Shown here piece by piece: positions 52,539 to 60,940 of a DNA stretch of 64,000 nucleotides. The notes under the pieces were generated by a model, which was not told where the DNA came from, did not search any database, and saw only the letters and a list, made by a program, of their open reading frames with translations. Every line of letters begins with the position of its first letter. The stretch's first letter is position 1. Source of the DNA: an uncultured Williamsia sp. (GTDB taxonomy: Bacteria; Actinomycetota; Actinomycetes; Mycobacteriales; Mycobacteriaceae); the NCBI RefSeq assembly GCF_947494875.1, contig NZ_CANLWM010000005.1:1-64000 (forward strand), written 5' to 3'. The position numbers were made by a program, and so were the translations under genes.

Positions 52539-53768
52539 ATGGTGTTCGGACGGTCCAGTCGTCGTGTCTCGTGGTCGGTGGCGGCGGTCGCTGTCGTCGC
52601 GGTGATCGCGACAGCGTGTTCGGCGGGGACGGCGGCCCCCACGTACAGCGACAAGGTCGCCAGCAACGTCGGATTCGACGACCTGCTGCGTCCGGCCATC
52701 TCCGTCACCGGGTTCGCGGGCGCGCCGCTCACCGATCGCGCGGCCGGCGTCCAGCCCGGTGCGCCCCTGAAGGTCACCGCGCAGTCGGGCACTCTCACCG
52801 ATGTCCGCATCCCCAAGGCCGACGGTGCCGGGAACGTCGCCGGCGTGTTCAACGCCGATCGCACGACATGGACCTCGACCGAGCCGCTCGGCTACGGCAC
52901 CACCTACACGCTGTCCGCGGATGCCCGCGGGATCGCCGGGGCATCGGCTGCGCAGATGTCCTTCACGACACGCTCCCCGAACAACCTCACCGACGCGTAC
53001 CTGCTGCCGGAGAACAACTCCACGGTCGGCATCGGTCAGCCGGTGGCCATCCGCTTCGACGAGCCCATCACCGACCGCAAGGCCGCGCAGGACGCGATCA
53101 CCGTGCGCACCGACCCCCCGGTGGAGGGTGCGTTCTACTGGCTGAGCGACAGCGAGCTGCGCTGGCGGCCGCAGAACTTCTGGAAGCCGGGCACCAAGGT
53201 GCACGTCGACGTGAACACCTACGGCATCGATCTCGGTGACGGCGTGTTCGGTCAGCAGAACAAGACCCTCGACTTCACCATCGGCCGCGCCCTCGTCGCC
53301 ACGGGCGACGACAACACCAAGCAGGTGTCGGTCGCGATCGACGGCAAGGTGGTCCGCACCATGCCGGTGTCGTTCGGCAAGGACAGCTCGCCGACCAATC
53401 CCGGCACCTACATCGTCGGTGACCGCGTGCCGAGCATCATCATGGACTCGTCGACGTACGGCGTCCCGGTGAACTCGCCCGGCGGCTACCGCGAGACCGT
53501 CTACTTCGACACACAGATGTCCTACAGCGGGATCTACCTGCACGCCGCCCCGTGGTCACTCGGCGACCAGGGCAACACCAACGTCAGCAACGGATGTCTG
53601 AACGTCAGCCCCGCGAACGCCGAGTGGTTCATGAACACAGCGCTGCGCGGCGACATCGTCGTCGTCAAGAACACGATCGGCCCCGTTCTCCCGGGCACCG
53701 ACGGACTCGGTGACTGGAACATCCCGTGGGACGTCTGGAAGAAGGGGAACGCGGGCGGCAACGCCTGA
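52539..53768 (+). CDS. L,D-transpeptidase lipoprotein (LdtB/LppS-like)
   Basis: A 409-residue cell-wall enzyme that makes 3-3 peptide cross-links. A signal peptide (1-26) ends in the lipobox 'VIATAC', so Cys27 should be lipidated and the protein anchored outside the membrane. Two Ig-like domains (about 50-270) precede the YkuD catalytic domain (280-385). The catalytic motif runs from His335 ('YLHAAPW') through 14 residues to 'SNGCLNVS' with Cys353; the usual SHGC has Asn351 in place of His. The M. tuberculosis LdtB gene (Rv2518c) is close to fas-acpS-bcp, so this is the likely counterpart. Confidence 0.92.
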   Translation: MVFGRSSRRVSWSVAAVAVVAVIATACSAGTAAPTYSDKVASNVGFDDLLRPAISVTGFAGAPLTDRAAGVQPGAPLKVTAQSGTLTDVRIPKADGAGNVAGVFNADRTTWTSTEPLGYGTTYTLSADARGIAGASAAQMSFTTRSPNNLTDAYLLPENNSTVGIGQPVAIRFDEPITDRKAAQDAITVRTDPPVEGAFYWLSDSELRWRPQNFWKPGTKVHVDVNTYGIDLGDGVFGQQNKTLDFTIGRALVATGDDNTKQVSVAIDGKVVRTMPVSFGKDSSPTNPGTYIVGDRVPSIIMDSSTYGVPVNSPGGYRETVYFDTQMSYSGIYLHAAPWSLGDQGNTNVSNGCLNVSPANAEWFMNTALRGDIVVVKNTIGPVLPGTDGLGDWNIPWDVWKKGNAGGNA

Positions 53769-53799
53769 CCGGCTCCACCACACTGCCATTCGCCAGTGT

Positions 53800-53805
53800 T
53801 ACGCT
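53800..53805 (+). promoter_or_regulatory. -10 box for the acyl-CoA dehydrogenase gene
   Basis: TACGCT lies 75 bases before the ATG at 53881; the leader carries GAGGAGAGG upstream of the start. Confidence 0.45.
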
Positions 53806-53880
53806 CCGCGTTGACACGATGGCCGGGTGGATCGGCCGTCCCATGCGGCGCCCCCGCGCCCGAGGAGAGGCAGTTCCCCG

Positions 53881-55023
53881 ATGGCACAGCGTTCCCCGTG
53901 GATGACCGACGACCTCGACGACCTGCGCAGCATGGTGCGCGGGTTCATGGACAAGTCGGTCGCGCCCAACGTCGACAAGTACATCGAGCAGCACCACGTC
54001 GACCGTGACCTGTGGAACCAGGCCGGCGAACTGGGACTGCTGTGCATGTCGATCCCCGAGGAGTACGGCGGCGGGGGCGGCACGTTCGCCCACGAGTCGG
54101 TGCTCATCGAGGAGCAGGCTCGCATCGGTGACTCATCGTGGGGCGTGTCGCTGCACAACGGGATCATCGCCCACTACCTGCTGGCGTACGGCTCCGAGGA
54201 GCAGAAGCAGGCGTGGCTGCCGAAGATGGCGTCGGGCGAGGTGGTCGGTGCCATCGCGATGACCGAGCCCGGCACCGGCTCGGACCTGCAGAACGTGAAG
54301 ACCCGCGCGATCCGCGACGGCGACGAGTACGTCATCGACGGCTCGAAGACGTTCATCACCAACGGGTCCCAGGCCGACCTGATCGTCGTGGTCGTGAAGA
54401 CGGACACCTCGGAGGGCGCCAAGGGCATCTCGCTGGTGCTGGTCGAGGGTGACCGCGAGGGCTTTCGCCGCGGGCGCGTCCTGGACAAGATCGGCCAGCG
54501 CGGCCAGGACACCTCCGAGCTGTTCTTCGACGGCGTCCGCGTCCCCACGTCGAATCTCCTCGGGACCGAGGAGGGCCAGGGCTTCATCCAGCTGATGCAG
54601 CAGCTCCCGCAGGAGCGGCTGATCATCGCGGTCGCGTCGATCGCCGGGATGGAGGCCGCGATCGACCACACCCTGCGCTACACCAAGGACCGACAGGCGT
54701 TCGGGCGCCCCGTGTTCGGGTTCCAGAACACCAAGTTCAAGCTCGCCGAGGCCGCCACCGAGACGCGGGTCGGTCGCGTCTTCGTCGACGACTGCATCGT
54801 CAAGCACCTCGACGGGCAGCTCGACATCCCCACGGTCGCCATGGCCAAGTGGTGGACCACAGATCGTGCGATGAGCGTCCTCGACGAGTGCCTGCAGTTG
54901 TTCGGCGGTTACGGCTACATGAGCGAGTACCCCGTGGGTCGGATGTGGGCCGACGCCCGCGTGCAGAAGATCTACGCCGGCACGAACGAGATCATGAAGG
55001 AGATCATCGCGCGGTCGCTCTGA
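53881..55023 (+). CDS. Acyl-CoA dehydrogenase (long-chain/isovaleryl type)
   Basis: A 380-residue FAD enzyme introducing the 2,3 double bond of acyl-CoA. FAD-binding motifs are 'AIAMTEPGTGSDLQNVKT' and 'TFITNGSQADL', and the C-terminal signature is 'CLQLFGGYGYMSEYP'. The position of the medium-chain catalytic Glu is Ala here ('YAGTNEIMKE'), while helix G carries a Glu in 'SIAGMEAAIDHTL' (E258), the arrangement of long-chain and isovaleryl-CoA dehydrogenases. The ATG at 53881 has a GAGGAGAGG ribosome-binding region 11 bases upstream. A long palindrome lies just after the stop. Confidence 0.93.
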   Translation: MAQRSPWMTDDLDDLRSMVRGFMDKSVAPNVDKYIEQHHVDRDLWNQAGELGLLCMSIPEEYGGGGGTFAHESVLIEEQARIGDSSWGVSLHNGIIAHYLLAYGSEEQKQAWLPKMASGEVVGAIAMTEPGTGSDLQNVKTRAIRDGDEYVIDGSKTFITNGSQADLIVVVVKTDTSEGAKGISLVLVEGDREGFRRGRVLDKIGQRGQDTSELFFDGVRVPTSNLLGTEEGQGFIQLMQQLPQERLIIAVASIAGMEAAIDHTLRYTKDRQAFGRPVFGFQNTKFKLAEAATETRVGRVFVDDCIVKHLDGQLDIPTVAMAKWWTTDRAMSVLDECLQLFGGYGYMSEYPVGRMWADARVQKIYAGTNEIMKEIIARSL

Positions 55024-55037
55024 CGGCGACGATCTCG

Positions 55038-55085
55038 CAGGCGCCTGTGATGGGGGTTCCCCCCATCACAGGCGCCTGTTATCGT
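55038..55085 (+). promoter_or_regulatory. marR promoter with double operator in a 19-bp perfect hairpin
   Basis: CAGGCGCCTGTGATGGGGG (55038-55056) is repeated in exact inverse at 55060-55078 around a TTC centre. Each end also contains the 10-bp palindrome CAGGCGCCTG (55038-55047 and 55069-55078); their centres are 31 bp apart, about three helical turns. TATCGT (55080-55085) follows at once and is 7 bases before the GTG at 55093. The site should control the marR-mmpL operon and may also end the upstream dehydrogenase transcript. Confidence 0.7.
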
Positions 55086-55092
55086 CGTGGGC

Positions 55093-55548
55093 GTGTCACG
55101 GTCGCAGGCGCGGTGGACCGACGAAGACATCGCCGGTCTCCCCGCCTGGACGCTGGTCCAGGCCTACCACCCGATCGCTCGACGGTTCCATGAGATCTTC
55201 GCCGCCGAGCAACTGACGCCGGTGCAGTTCGGGGTGCTGCTCCAGCTCGAGGCGACACCGGGCATCTCCCAGGCCCAACTCGCCCGCAAGATCCTCGTAC
55301 GTCAACAGAGCATGGCCGAACTGCTGTCGGGTCTCGTCGAACGAGGTCTTCTCGCACGGGATCTCGACGCGCGGCGTGGTCGGACGGTACCCATCGTCCT
55401 CACCGACGCCGGACGTGATCTCGTCCTCCGTGCAGCCGATGCGGTGGCGCAGTTCAATCGAGCCGCCCATCTGGGGCTCACCGAAGCCGAATCCCAGACC
55501 CTGAACAGCCTGTTGCACAAGGTGATCGCCGCGTCTCGCGAATGGTGA
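55093..55548 (+). CDS. MarR-family regulator
   Basis: A 151-residue winged-helix regulator. The DNA-recognition region is 'TPGISQAQLARKILVRQQSM', and the wing is 'LARDLDARRGRTVPIVLTDAG'. The N- and C-terminal helices form the dimer. The GTG at 55093 is chosen because TATCGT lies 7 bases upstream; a GTG at 55087 would add two residues. It precedes an MmpL-type exporter by 42 bp. MarR proteins typically repress their own operon until a phenolic or toxic ligand binds, and a paired palindrome at its promoter fits this. Confidence 0.92.
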   Translation: MSRSQARWTDEDIAGLPAWTLVQAYHPIARRFHEIFAAEQLTPVQFGVLLQLEATPGISQAQLARKILVRQQSMAELLSGLVERGLLARDLDARRGRTVPIVLTDAGRDLVLRAADAVAQFNRAAHLGLTEAESQTLNSLLHKVIAASREW

Positions 55549-55590
55549 CGCGCTGATCACCGGTGCCTGTCGGGAGACCGAGGAGTTCTC

Positions 55591-57651
55591 ATGGATGCTC
55601 TTGCACGATTCGTCACGTCCCACCGGTGGTGGGTCATCGCCGCCTGGATCGTCCTGACCGCCGTCGGCGGATTCGGCGCGTCCAAGGCGGTGTCGGCGCT
55701 CAGCTACGACTTCGGACTCCCCGGCCAGCCGGGTTACGAGACGAACGTCGACATCGTCACGCAATTCGGGTCCGGTGGTGCGAACGCGCCCATCCTGCTG
55801 GTGGCAGAGGGTGAGGACCGACGGCTCGCAGCCGCCGACGGTGCCGCGGTCGCGTCCGCCGCACAACGGGCAGCACCGGGTGCGCGTGTCACGTCGTTCG
55901 CCGATCACCCGGAGTTGCTGTCGCGCACCGGGACGACCGGCGTGACCCTGGTGTACCCGACGCCGCGCGGGGGCGCGGAACCCTATGTCGCCGCGACTGC
56001 AGCGCTTGAGGCCGCAGCGCGGACGGCCGCCACATCGACCGGTGTCGGGGTGACGGTCACCGGTGCCGACGCCCTGGCGAGTGGGGGCGAGTCCGGTGGG
56101 GTCGACATCCTCGCCGAGACCCTCTTCGGCGGTGTCGGTGCTCTCATCGTGCTCGCCCTCGTGTTCGGGTCGTTCCTCGCGCTCATGCCGCTGATGGTGG
56201 CGGCCGCGTCGATCCTCACGACGTTCCTGATCCTCTGGGGACTGACTGCGGTCACCGACGTGTCGTTCATCGTGCAGTACCTGTTGGCGCTCATCGGTCT
56301 CGGCGTCGCCATCGACTACGCCCTGCTGATCGTGACGAGGTGGCGTGAGGCGCGCGGTCAGGGTCTCGACGACGTCACCGCGGTGCGGGAGTCGCTGACC
56401 ACTGCCGGCCGGTCCGTGCTCTTCTCGGGTCTCACCGTCGCGGTCAGCCTGGCGGCGTTGATCGCCCTGCCGGTGCCCTTCCTGCGCAGCATCGGGTTCA
56501 CCGGTCTGCTCATCCCGCTCCTCAGCGTGGCCGTCTCGCTGACACTGCTGCCCGCGTTGCTGCTCGTCGCGGGACGCAGACTCGAATGGCCACACCGCAG
56601 AGGCACCAGCCCCGACAGTCGGCTCTGGCGCCGCGTGGGGACCACCGTGGTCCGCCACCGGTGGATCTCGGCGATCGCCGCCCTGGCGGTGCTGGTGGTC
56701 CTCGCCATCCCGGTGTTCTCCCTGAATCTCGCCGACCCCACCAACGACTCACTCGCATCGCGCGGGGGGCCGGCGGGAACGGCCATCGCAGCCGTGGAGA
56801 ACTCCGGACTCGGCGCCGGACTGACGAAACCGGTCGAGGTGGTCACCGACCGACCGGACGTCCTCGCGTCCCGGCTCAGCGAGGTCCCTGGTGTGGCAGG
56901 CGTGGTGGCGCCGGAGTCCTGGCGTTCCGGGGACGCCCACATCGTCGACGCGTGGACGACCGACGACGTGTCCACGTCCGCCGGTGCCGACGCGGTGGCG
57001 CGGATCCGCGCCGCCGCCGAGGCCGACGACGCGCGTGTCGGCGGCGTCGCGGTGCAGAACGCCGATTTCATCGACGCCGTCTACGGCAACGCGTGGTGGG
57101 TGCTCCTCGTCATCGTGGTGGTGACGTTCGCGCTGCTGGCGCGGGCGCTGCGCTCGATGGTGCTGCCGTTGAAGGCGTTGGTGCTCAACGTGATCTCGTT
57201 GGGCGCCGCCTACGGCATCACGGTGTTCATCTGGCAGGACGGGTTCGGCACCGAACTGCTGTTCGGGCAGCAGTCGTCGGGCGCGATCACCGTGTGGATC
57301 CCGATCGCGGTGTTCGCCTTCCTGTTCGGGTTGTCGATGGACTACGAGGTCTTCCTGCTCAGCCGGATCCGCGAGGAACACGAGGCGGGCGTCGAGACCG
57401 ACACCGCGACCGTGACAGGCCTGACTCGCACCGGTCGACTCGTGACCTCGGCCGCGATCATCCTGTTCCTGGCGTTCATCTCGCTGTCCCGCGTCCCGAC
57501 GACCGACGTCAAGATCCTGGCCACCGCGCTCGCGCTCGGCATCCTCATCGACGCGACCATCGTCCGAGGCGTCCTGGCCCCGGCTCTCGTCGCCGCCCTG
57601 GGCCGCGCCAACTGGTGGGCACCGTGGCGGCGGGAGCGTGCGAGGTCCTGA
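55591..57651 (+). CDS. MmpL-family RND exporter
   Basis: A 686-residue inner-membrane protein with the two-fold RND plan: helix 1 at 12-32 ('HRWWVIAAWIVLTAVGGFG'), a periplasmic loop, helices 2-6 (about 180-330; 'LGVAIDYALLIVTRWREA'), a cytosolic linker, helix 7 ('RWISAIAALAVLVVLAIPVF'), a second loop and helices 8-12 ('FLFGLSMDYEVFLLSRIREE'). The paired 'DY' motifs in helices 4 and 10 carry the proton-relay residues. It is shorter than most MmpL lipid exporters and more like actinobacterial drug-efflux members. GAGGAG lies 6 bases before the ATG. It is transcribed with marR. Confidence 0.92.
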   Translation: MDALARFVTSHRWWVIAAWIVLTAVGGFGASKAVSALSYDFGLPGQPGYETNVDIVTQFGSGGANAPILLVAEGEDRRLAAADGAAVASAAQRAAPGARVTSFADHPELLSRTGTTGVTLVYPTPRGGAEPYVAATAALEAAARTAATSTGVGVTVTGADALASGGESGGVDILAETLFGGVGALIVLALVFGSFLALMPLMVAAASILTTFLILWGLTAVTDVSFIVQYLLALIGLGVAIDYALLIVTRWREARGQGLDDVTAVRESLTTAGRSVLFSGLTVAVSLAALIALPVPFLRSIGFTGLLIPLLSVAVSLTLLPALLLVAGRRLEWPHRRGTSPDSRLWRRVGTTVVRHRWISAIAALAVLVVLAIPVFSLNLADPTNDSLASRGGPAGTAIAAVENSGLGAGLTKPVEVVTDRPDVLASRLSEVPGVAGVVAPESWRSGDAHIVDAWTTDDVSTSAGADAVARIRAAAEADDARVGGVAVQNADFIDAVYGNAWWVLLVIVVVTFALLARALRSMVLPLKALVLNVISLGAAYGITVFIWQDGFGTELLFGQQSSGAITVWIPIAVFAFLFGLSMDYEVFLLSRIREEHEAGVETDTATVTGLTRTGRLVTSAAIILFLAFISLSRVPTTDVKILATALALGILIDATIVRGVLAPALVAALGRANWWAPWRRERARS

Positions 57652-57671
57652 CAAGGCGTGTCCGGTGACGA

Positions 57672-57704
57672 CGACGGCCCCCTCCGCGTGGGAGAGGGCC
57701 GTCG
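57672..57704. terminator. Bidirectional hairpin between mmpL and tRNA-His
   Basis: A 14-bp stem with one mismatch (57672-57685 with 57691-57704) around GCGTG lies between the mmpL stop and the convergent tRNA-His 3' end. It lacks a T-tract on either side but is the only structure that could end both transcripts. Confidence 0.5.
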
Positions 57705-57709
57705 GTCGG

Positions 57710-57783
57710 GGTGGATGACGGGACTCGAACCCGCGACAGCCAGGATCACAACCTGGTGCTCTACCAACTGAACTACATCCACC
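57710..57783 (-). tRNA. tRNA-His (anticodon GTG)
   Basis: On the minus strand, acceptor arms GTGGATG/CATCCAC pair, with the extra 5' G (57783) opposite discriminator C (57710) that is specific to tRNA-His. The anticodon arm CCAGG-TTGTGAT-CCTGG gives GTG. CCA is not encoded. tRNA-His also neighbours orn in M. tuberculosis. Confidence 0.96.
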
Positions 57784-57866
57784 ATCGGTCCCGGTCGCCC
57801 GGAACCAGGGTCACACTCTATCCGCACCGGCCGCACCAAGACCAATCGGTTCTCGGTGCGTCCGCC

Positions 57867-58466
57867 TCAGGCCTCGCCGAGGCCGCGGACGACCTGCTCG
57901 ATCTGCGACGTGTCGGGTCCGGGAGGGGCGACGAACACCGTCTCCCGGTAGTACTTGAGCTCCCTGATCGACTCGCGGATGTCCGCCAGAGCGCGGTGGG
58001 CGAGGCCCTTCTCGGGCTGACCGAAATAGATCTTCGGGTACCAGCGCCGCGACAACTCCTTGATGGAGCTGACATCGATCATCCGGTAATGCAGGTAGCC
58101 GTCGAGCGTCGGCATGTCGCGGGCGATGAACCCGCGGTCGGTCGCGATCGAGTTGCCGGCGAGCGGCGCGGACCCCGAGGACGTCACGTGCTCCTTGATG
58201 TAGTCGAGGACCATCTTCTCTGCCTCGGCGAGCGTGATGGTCGACTGCCGGACCTCGGTGGTGAGTCCGGAATGGGAGTGCATCTTCTTGACGACGTCGG
58301 GCATCGCGTCCAGGTCGGCGTCGTCGGCGTGGATCACGACGTCCACGCCCTCACCGAGGATGGTGAGGTCGCTGTCGGTGACCAGCGCGGCGATCTCGAT
58401 GAGTTTGTCCGAGTCGAGCCGCAGACCGGTCATCTCGCAGTCGATCCACACCAGTTTGTCCTGCAC
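57867..58466 (-). CDS. orn: Oligoribonuclease
   Basis: A 199-residue DEDDh 3'-5' exonuclease that degrades two- to five-base RNA and pGpG-type products. The catalytic acids are D9 and E11 in 'WIDCEMTGL', with further acids in '[12 protein letters not shown]' and the '[11 protein letters not shown]' motif. The GTG at 58466 is supported by TAAGGT 6 bases upstream (leaderless) and by the exact family N-terminus. It is divergent from a HerA-like ATPase, as Rv2511 is from Rv2510c. Confidence 0.97.
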   Translation of the reverse strand: MQDKLVWIDCEMTGLRLDSDKLIEIAALVTDSDLTILGEGVDVVIHADDADLDAMPDVVKKMHSHSGLTTEVRQSTITLAEAEKMVLDYIKEHVTSSGSAPLAGNSIATDRGFIARDMPTLDGYLHYRMIDVSSIKELSRRWYPKIYFGQPEKGLAHRALADIRESIRELKYYRETVFVAPPGPDTSQIEQVVRGLGEA

Positions 58467-58472
58467 CCGACA

Positions 58473-58493
58473 ACCTTAGCGGGCCGTTAGGGT
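58473..58493. promoter_or_regulatory. Divergent promoters of orn and the HerA-like gene
   Basis: The minus-strand TAAGGT (58473-58478) is 6 bases before the orn GTG. The plus-strand TAGGGT (58488-58493) gives a leader of about 40 bases with GGGGGA before the ATG at 58541. Confidence 0.55.
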
Positions 58494-58540
58494 TGGCCCC
58501 GGCCCAGTAGGCCGCACCAGCAGCGACGGGGGACGACGGG

Positions 58541-60112
58541 ATGACGCAGGCAGACGGCTCGCAGCGTAGCGCGGCGCAGGAGATCGCGGCGGGCTACGCC
58601 GTCGACGGGGCGGCGCTGGAACTCGGCGCGGTGAGCGTCGACGGCGTCGTCGACGCCGGGGCGCAGGTGCGGATCCCGCTCGCGATGATGAACCGGCACG
58701 GTCTCGTCGCAGGGGCGACCGGCACCGGCAAGACCAAGACGTTGCAGGTCATCGCCGAGCAGCTCTCGACCGCAGGCGTGCCCGTCGTCATGGCCGACAT
58801 CAAGGGCGACCTGTCGGGCCTGAGCCGCCCCGGCGAGCCGTCGGACCGGATCAGCAAGCGCGTCGCGGAGATCGGCGACGACTGGGCGCCGGCCGGCCAT
58901 CCATGCGAGTTCGTGTCGCTCGGCACCGGTGGAGTCGGTGTGCCCATCCGCGCGACGGTGACGTCGTTCGGTCCGATCCTGCTCAGCAAGGTGTTGGGGC
59001 TCAACGACACCCAGGAGTCGACGCTGCGCCTGATCTTCCACTGGGCCGACACGCGAGGCCTCGCGCTGCTGGATCTCAAGGACCTCCGCGCGGTCATCGC
59101 CCACCTCACCGGCGACGAGGGCAAGGCCGACCTCGCGGAACTCGGCGGGGTCTCGAAGGCGACGGCCGGTGTCATCCTGCGGTCGCTGACGACGCTGGAG
59201 GCCGACGGCGGCGACACGTTCTTCGGCGAGACCGAGATCGAGCCCGCCGACCTGCTGCGGACCACACCCGACGGTGCAGGGATCATCACGCTGTTCGAAC
59301 TCGGCGATCAGGCCGCGCGTCCGGCCCTGTTCTCGACCTTCCTGATGTGGATCCTCGCCGACCTCTTCGAGTTCCTCCCCGAGGTCGGCGACACCGACAA
59401 GCCGAAGCTGGTCTTCATCTTCGACGAGGCGCACCTGCTCTTCAGCGACTCGTCGAAGGCGTTCGTCGAGCAGGTCGAGCAGACGGTGAAGTTGATCCGC
59501 TCGAAGGGCGTCGGGGTGTTCTTCTGCTCGCAGCTGCCCACCGACATCCCCAACCAGGTGCTGTCGCAGCTGGGCGCACGCATCCAGCACGCCCTGCGGG
59601 CGTTCACCCCGGACGACCAGAAGGCGCTGTCGAAGACGGTCAAGACCTATCCGACGTCGACCGCCTACGACCTGGAGAAGGCGTTGACGTCGTTGGGGAT
59701 CGGCGAGGCGATCGTGACCGTGCTGTCGGAGCGGGGCGCACCGACCCCGGTCGCCTGGACCGTCGTCCGTCCGCCGCGGTCGCTGATGGCGGGCATCGGG
59801 GCCGAGGCGATGACCGCTGCGGCGACGGCGAGTCCGCTGCACGCGAAGTACGCCGAGACCATCGACCGCGAATCGGCCTACGAGAAGCTGAACGCGAAAG
59901 TCCTCGCTCCCGCCGACACATCAGCCGCCCCGGAGGCGCCTCCCGTCCCGGCACCCGCATCGGAGGCCCCGAAGCCCGCCGGCAAGCCCGAACCCGGTGT
60001 GGTGCAGGAGATCCTGGGCAACCCCGCGGTGAAGAGCTTCATGCGTTCCGCCGGCAGTGCGCTGGGGCGCGAGATCACCCGGTCGCTGTTCGGCACCGGC
60101 CGCCGACGGTAG
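58541..60112 (+). CDS. HerA-like ATPase (DUF853, YjgR/Rv2510c-like)
   Basis: A 523-residue RecA/FtsK-fold ATPase. An N-terminal barrel ('MNRHGLVAGATGTGKTKT') leads into Walker A at 58-65, and the Walker B region is 'KLVFIFDEAHLLF'. 'SKGVGVFFCSQLPTDIPN' and 'LGARIQHALRAFTPDDQKAL' are diagnostic of the DUF853 (YjgR) group. The last 80 residues are Pro/Ala-rich and probably flexible. DUF853 proteins are widespread and uncharacterised; a DNA-translocase activity is inferred from the HerA relation. It converges with cmrA (3-bp gap). Confidence 0.9.
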   Translation: MTQADGSQRSAAQEIAAGYAVDGAALELGAVSVDGVVDAGAQVRIPLAMMNRHGLVAGATGTGKTKTLQVIAEQLSTAGVPVVMADIKGDLSGLSRPGEPSDRISKRVAEIGDDWAPAGHPCEFVSLGTGGVGVPIRATVTSFGPILLSKVLGLNDTQESTLRLIFHWADTRGLALLDLKDLRAVIAHLTGDEGKADLAELGGVSKATAGVILRSLTTLEADGGDTFFGETEIEPADLLRTTPDGAGIITLFELGDQAARPALFSTFLMWILADLFEFLPEVGDTDKPKLVFIFDEAHLLFSDSSKAFVEQVEQTVKLIRSKGVGVFFCSQLPTDIPNQVLSQLGARIQHALRAFTPDDQKALSKTVKTYPTSTAYDLEKALTSLGIGEAIVTVLSERGAPTPVAWTVVRPPRSLMAGIGAEAMTAAATASPLHAKYAETIDRESAYEKLNAKVLAPADTSAAPEAPPVPAPASEAPKPAGKPEPGVVQEILGNPAVKSFMRSAGSALGREITRSLFGTGRRR

Positions 60113-60115
60113 GCC

Positions 60116-60919
60116 TCAGCCGCCGAGTTTGCGGTAGAACCCGCCGACGATCGGCGCGACGATCGCGCGCGGGGTGTACCCGCCCGCCACCGACATCGCC
60201 TTCGACAGGGCTCCCGGCACGACGCGCATCTTGTTGCGGGCCAACGCGTCCAGGCTCAGTCGCGCGACGCCGGCACTGTCGTCCCAGAGGAAGCCGGGCA
60301 CCATCTTGTCGACGATGCTGGCGTCCTCCGGCGACGGCTCCTCGGTGCGGACCGGCCCCGGCGCCAGCAGTGTGACGTTGACGCCGGCACCGGCGACCTC
60401 GCCGCGTACCGACTCGCTGAAGGTGTTCACGAACGCTTTCGACGCGGCGTAGGTCGCATTGTTCGGGATGGGCATGTTTCCCGCCGCGGACCCCACCATG
60501 AGGATGCCGCCGGACCCGCGCTTCACCATCTGCGGCAGGACGGCGAGCGTCAGATCGTGGACGGCGGTGACGTTGAGACGGACCTGCGCGCGTTCGTAGT
60601 CCGCGTCGAGGTCGACGAGGGCGCCGAATGTCGCGATGCCGGCGTTGTTGCAGAGCAGCGCGATCTCCCGGTCGGCGAACTCGGCGCACAGCACCTCGAC
60701 GGCCGCGGGATCGGAGAGGTCACTCGGGCGGACCTCCACGTCGACGCCGTGCGCGGCACGGAGCTCACCCGCGGTCTTCTCGAGGATCTCGCCCCGGCGG
60801 GCGACGAGGATCAGCGAGTAACCGCGGCGCGCGAGTTCGCGGGCGAGTGCGTCGCCGATTCCGGACGACGCGCCCGTGACGACGGCGCGGTTGGACTGCG
60901 ACGGTGCGGTCAGTGCCAT
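60116..60919 (-). CDS. cmrA: Mycolate reductase CmrA (short-chain dehydrogenase)
   Basis: A 267-residue NADPH-type SDR. The cofactor loop is 'VTGASSGIGDALA', and 'LLCNNAGIATFG' and the catalytic 'NATYAASKAF' (Tyr-x3-Lys) follow. It is highly similar over its length to M. tuberculosis Rv2509 and Corynebacterium CmrA, which reduce the 3-oxo group in the last step of mycolic acid synthesis; the C-terminal 'RAIVAPIVGGFYRKLGG' is shared. Position next to orn and the DUF853 gene is also conserved. TACGAT 7 bases before the ATG gives a leaderless transcript. Its presence implies a mycolate-bearing envelope. Confidence 0.94.
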   Translation of the reverse strand: MALTAPSQSNRAVVTGASSGIGDALARELARRGYSLILVARRGEILEKTAGELRAAHGVDVEVRPSDLSDPAAVEVLCAEFADREIALLCNNAGIATFGALVDLDADYERAQVRLNVTAVHDLTLAVLPQMVKRGSGGILMVGSAAGNMPIPNNATYAASKAFVNTFSESVRGEVAGAGVNVTLLAPGPVRTEEPSPEDASIVDKMVPGFLWDDSAGVARLSLDALARNKMRVVPGALSKAMSVAGGYTPRAIVAPIVGGFYRKLGG

Positions 60920-60926
60920 GGCGCCG

Positions 60927-60932
60927 ATCGTA
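60927..60932 (-). promoter_or_regulatory. -10 box for cmrA (leaderless)
   Basis: TACGAT on the minus strand, 7 bases before the ATG at 60919, inside the 21-bp gap after the fadH stop. It gives cmrA its own promoter even though fadH runs in the same direction. Confidence 0.5.
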
Positions 60933-60940
60933 ACGGGGGC

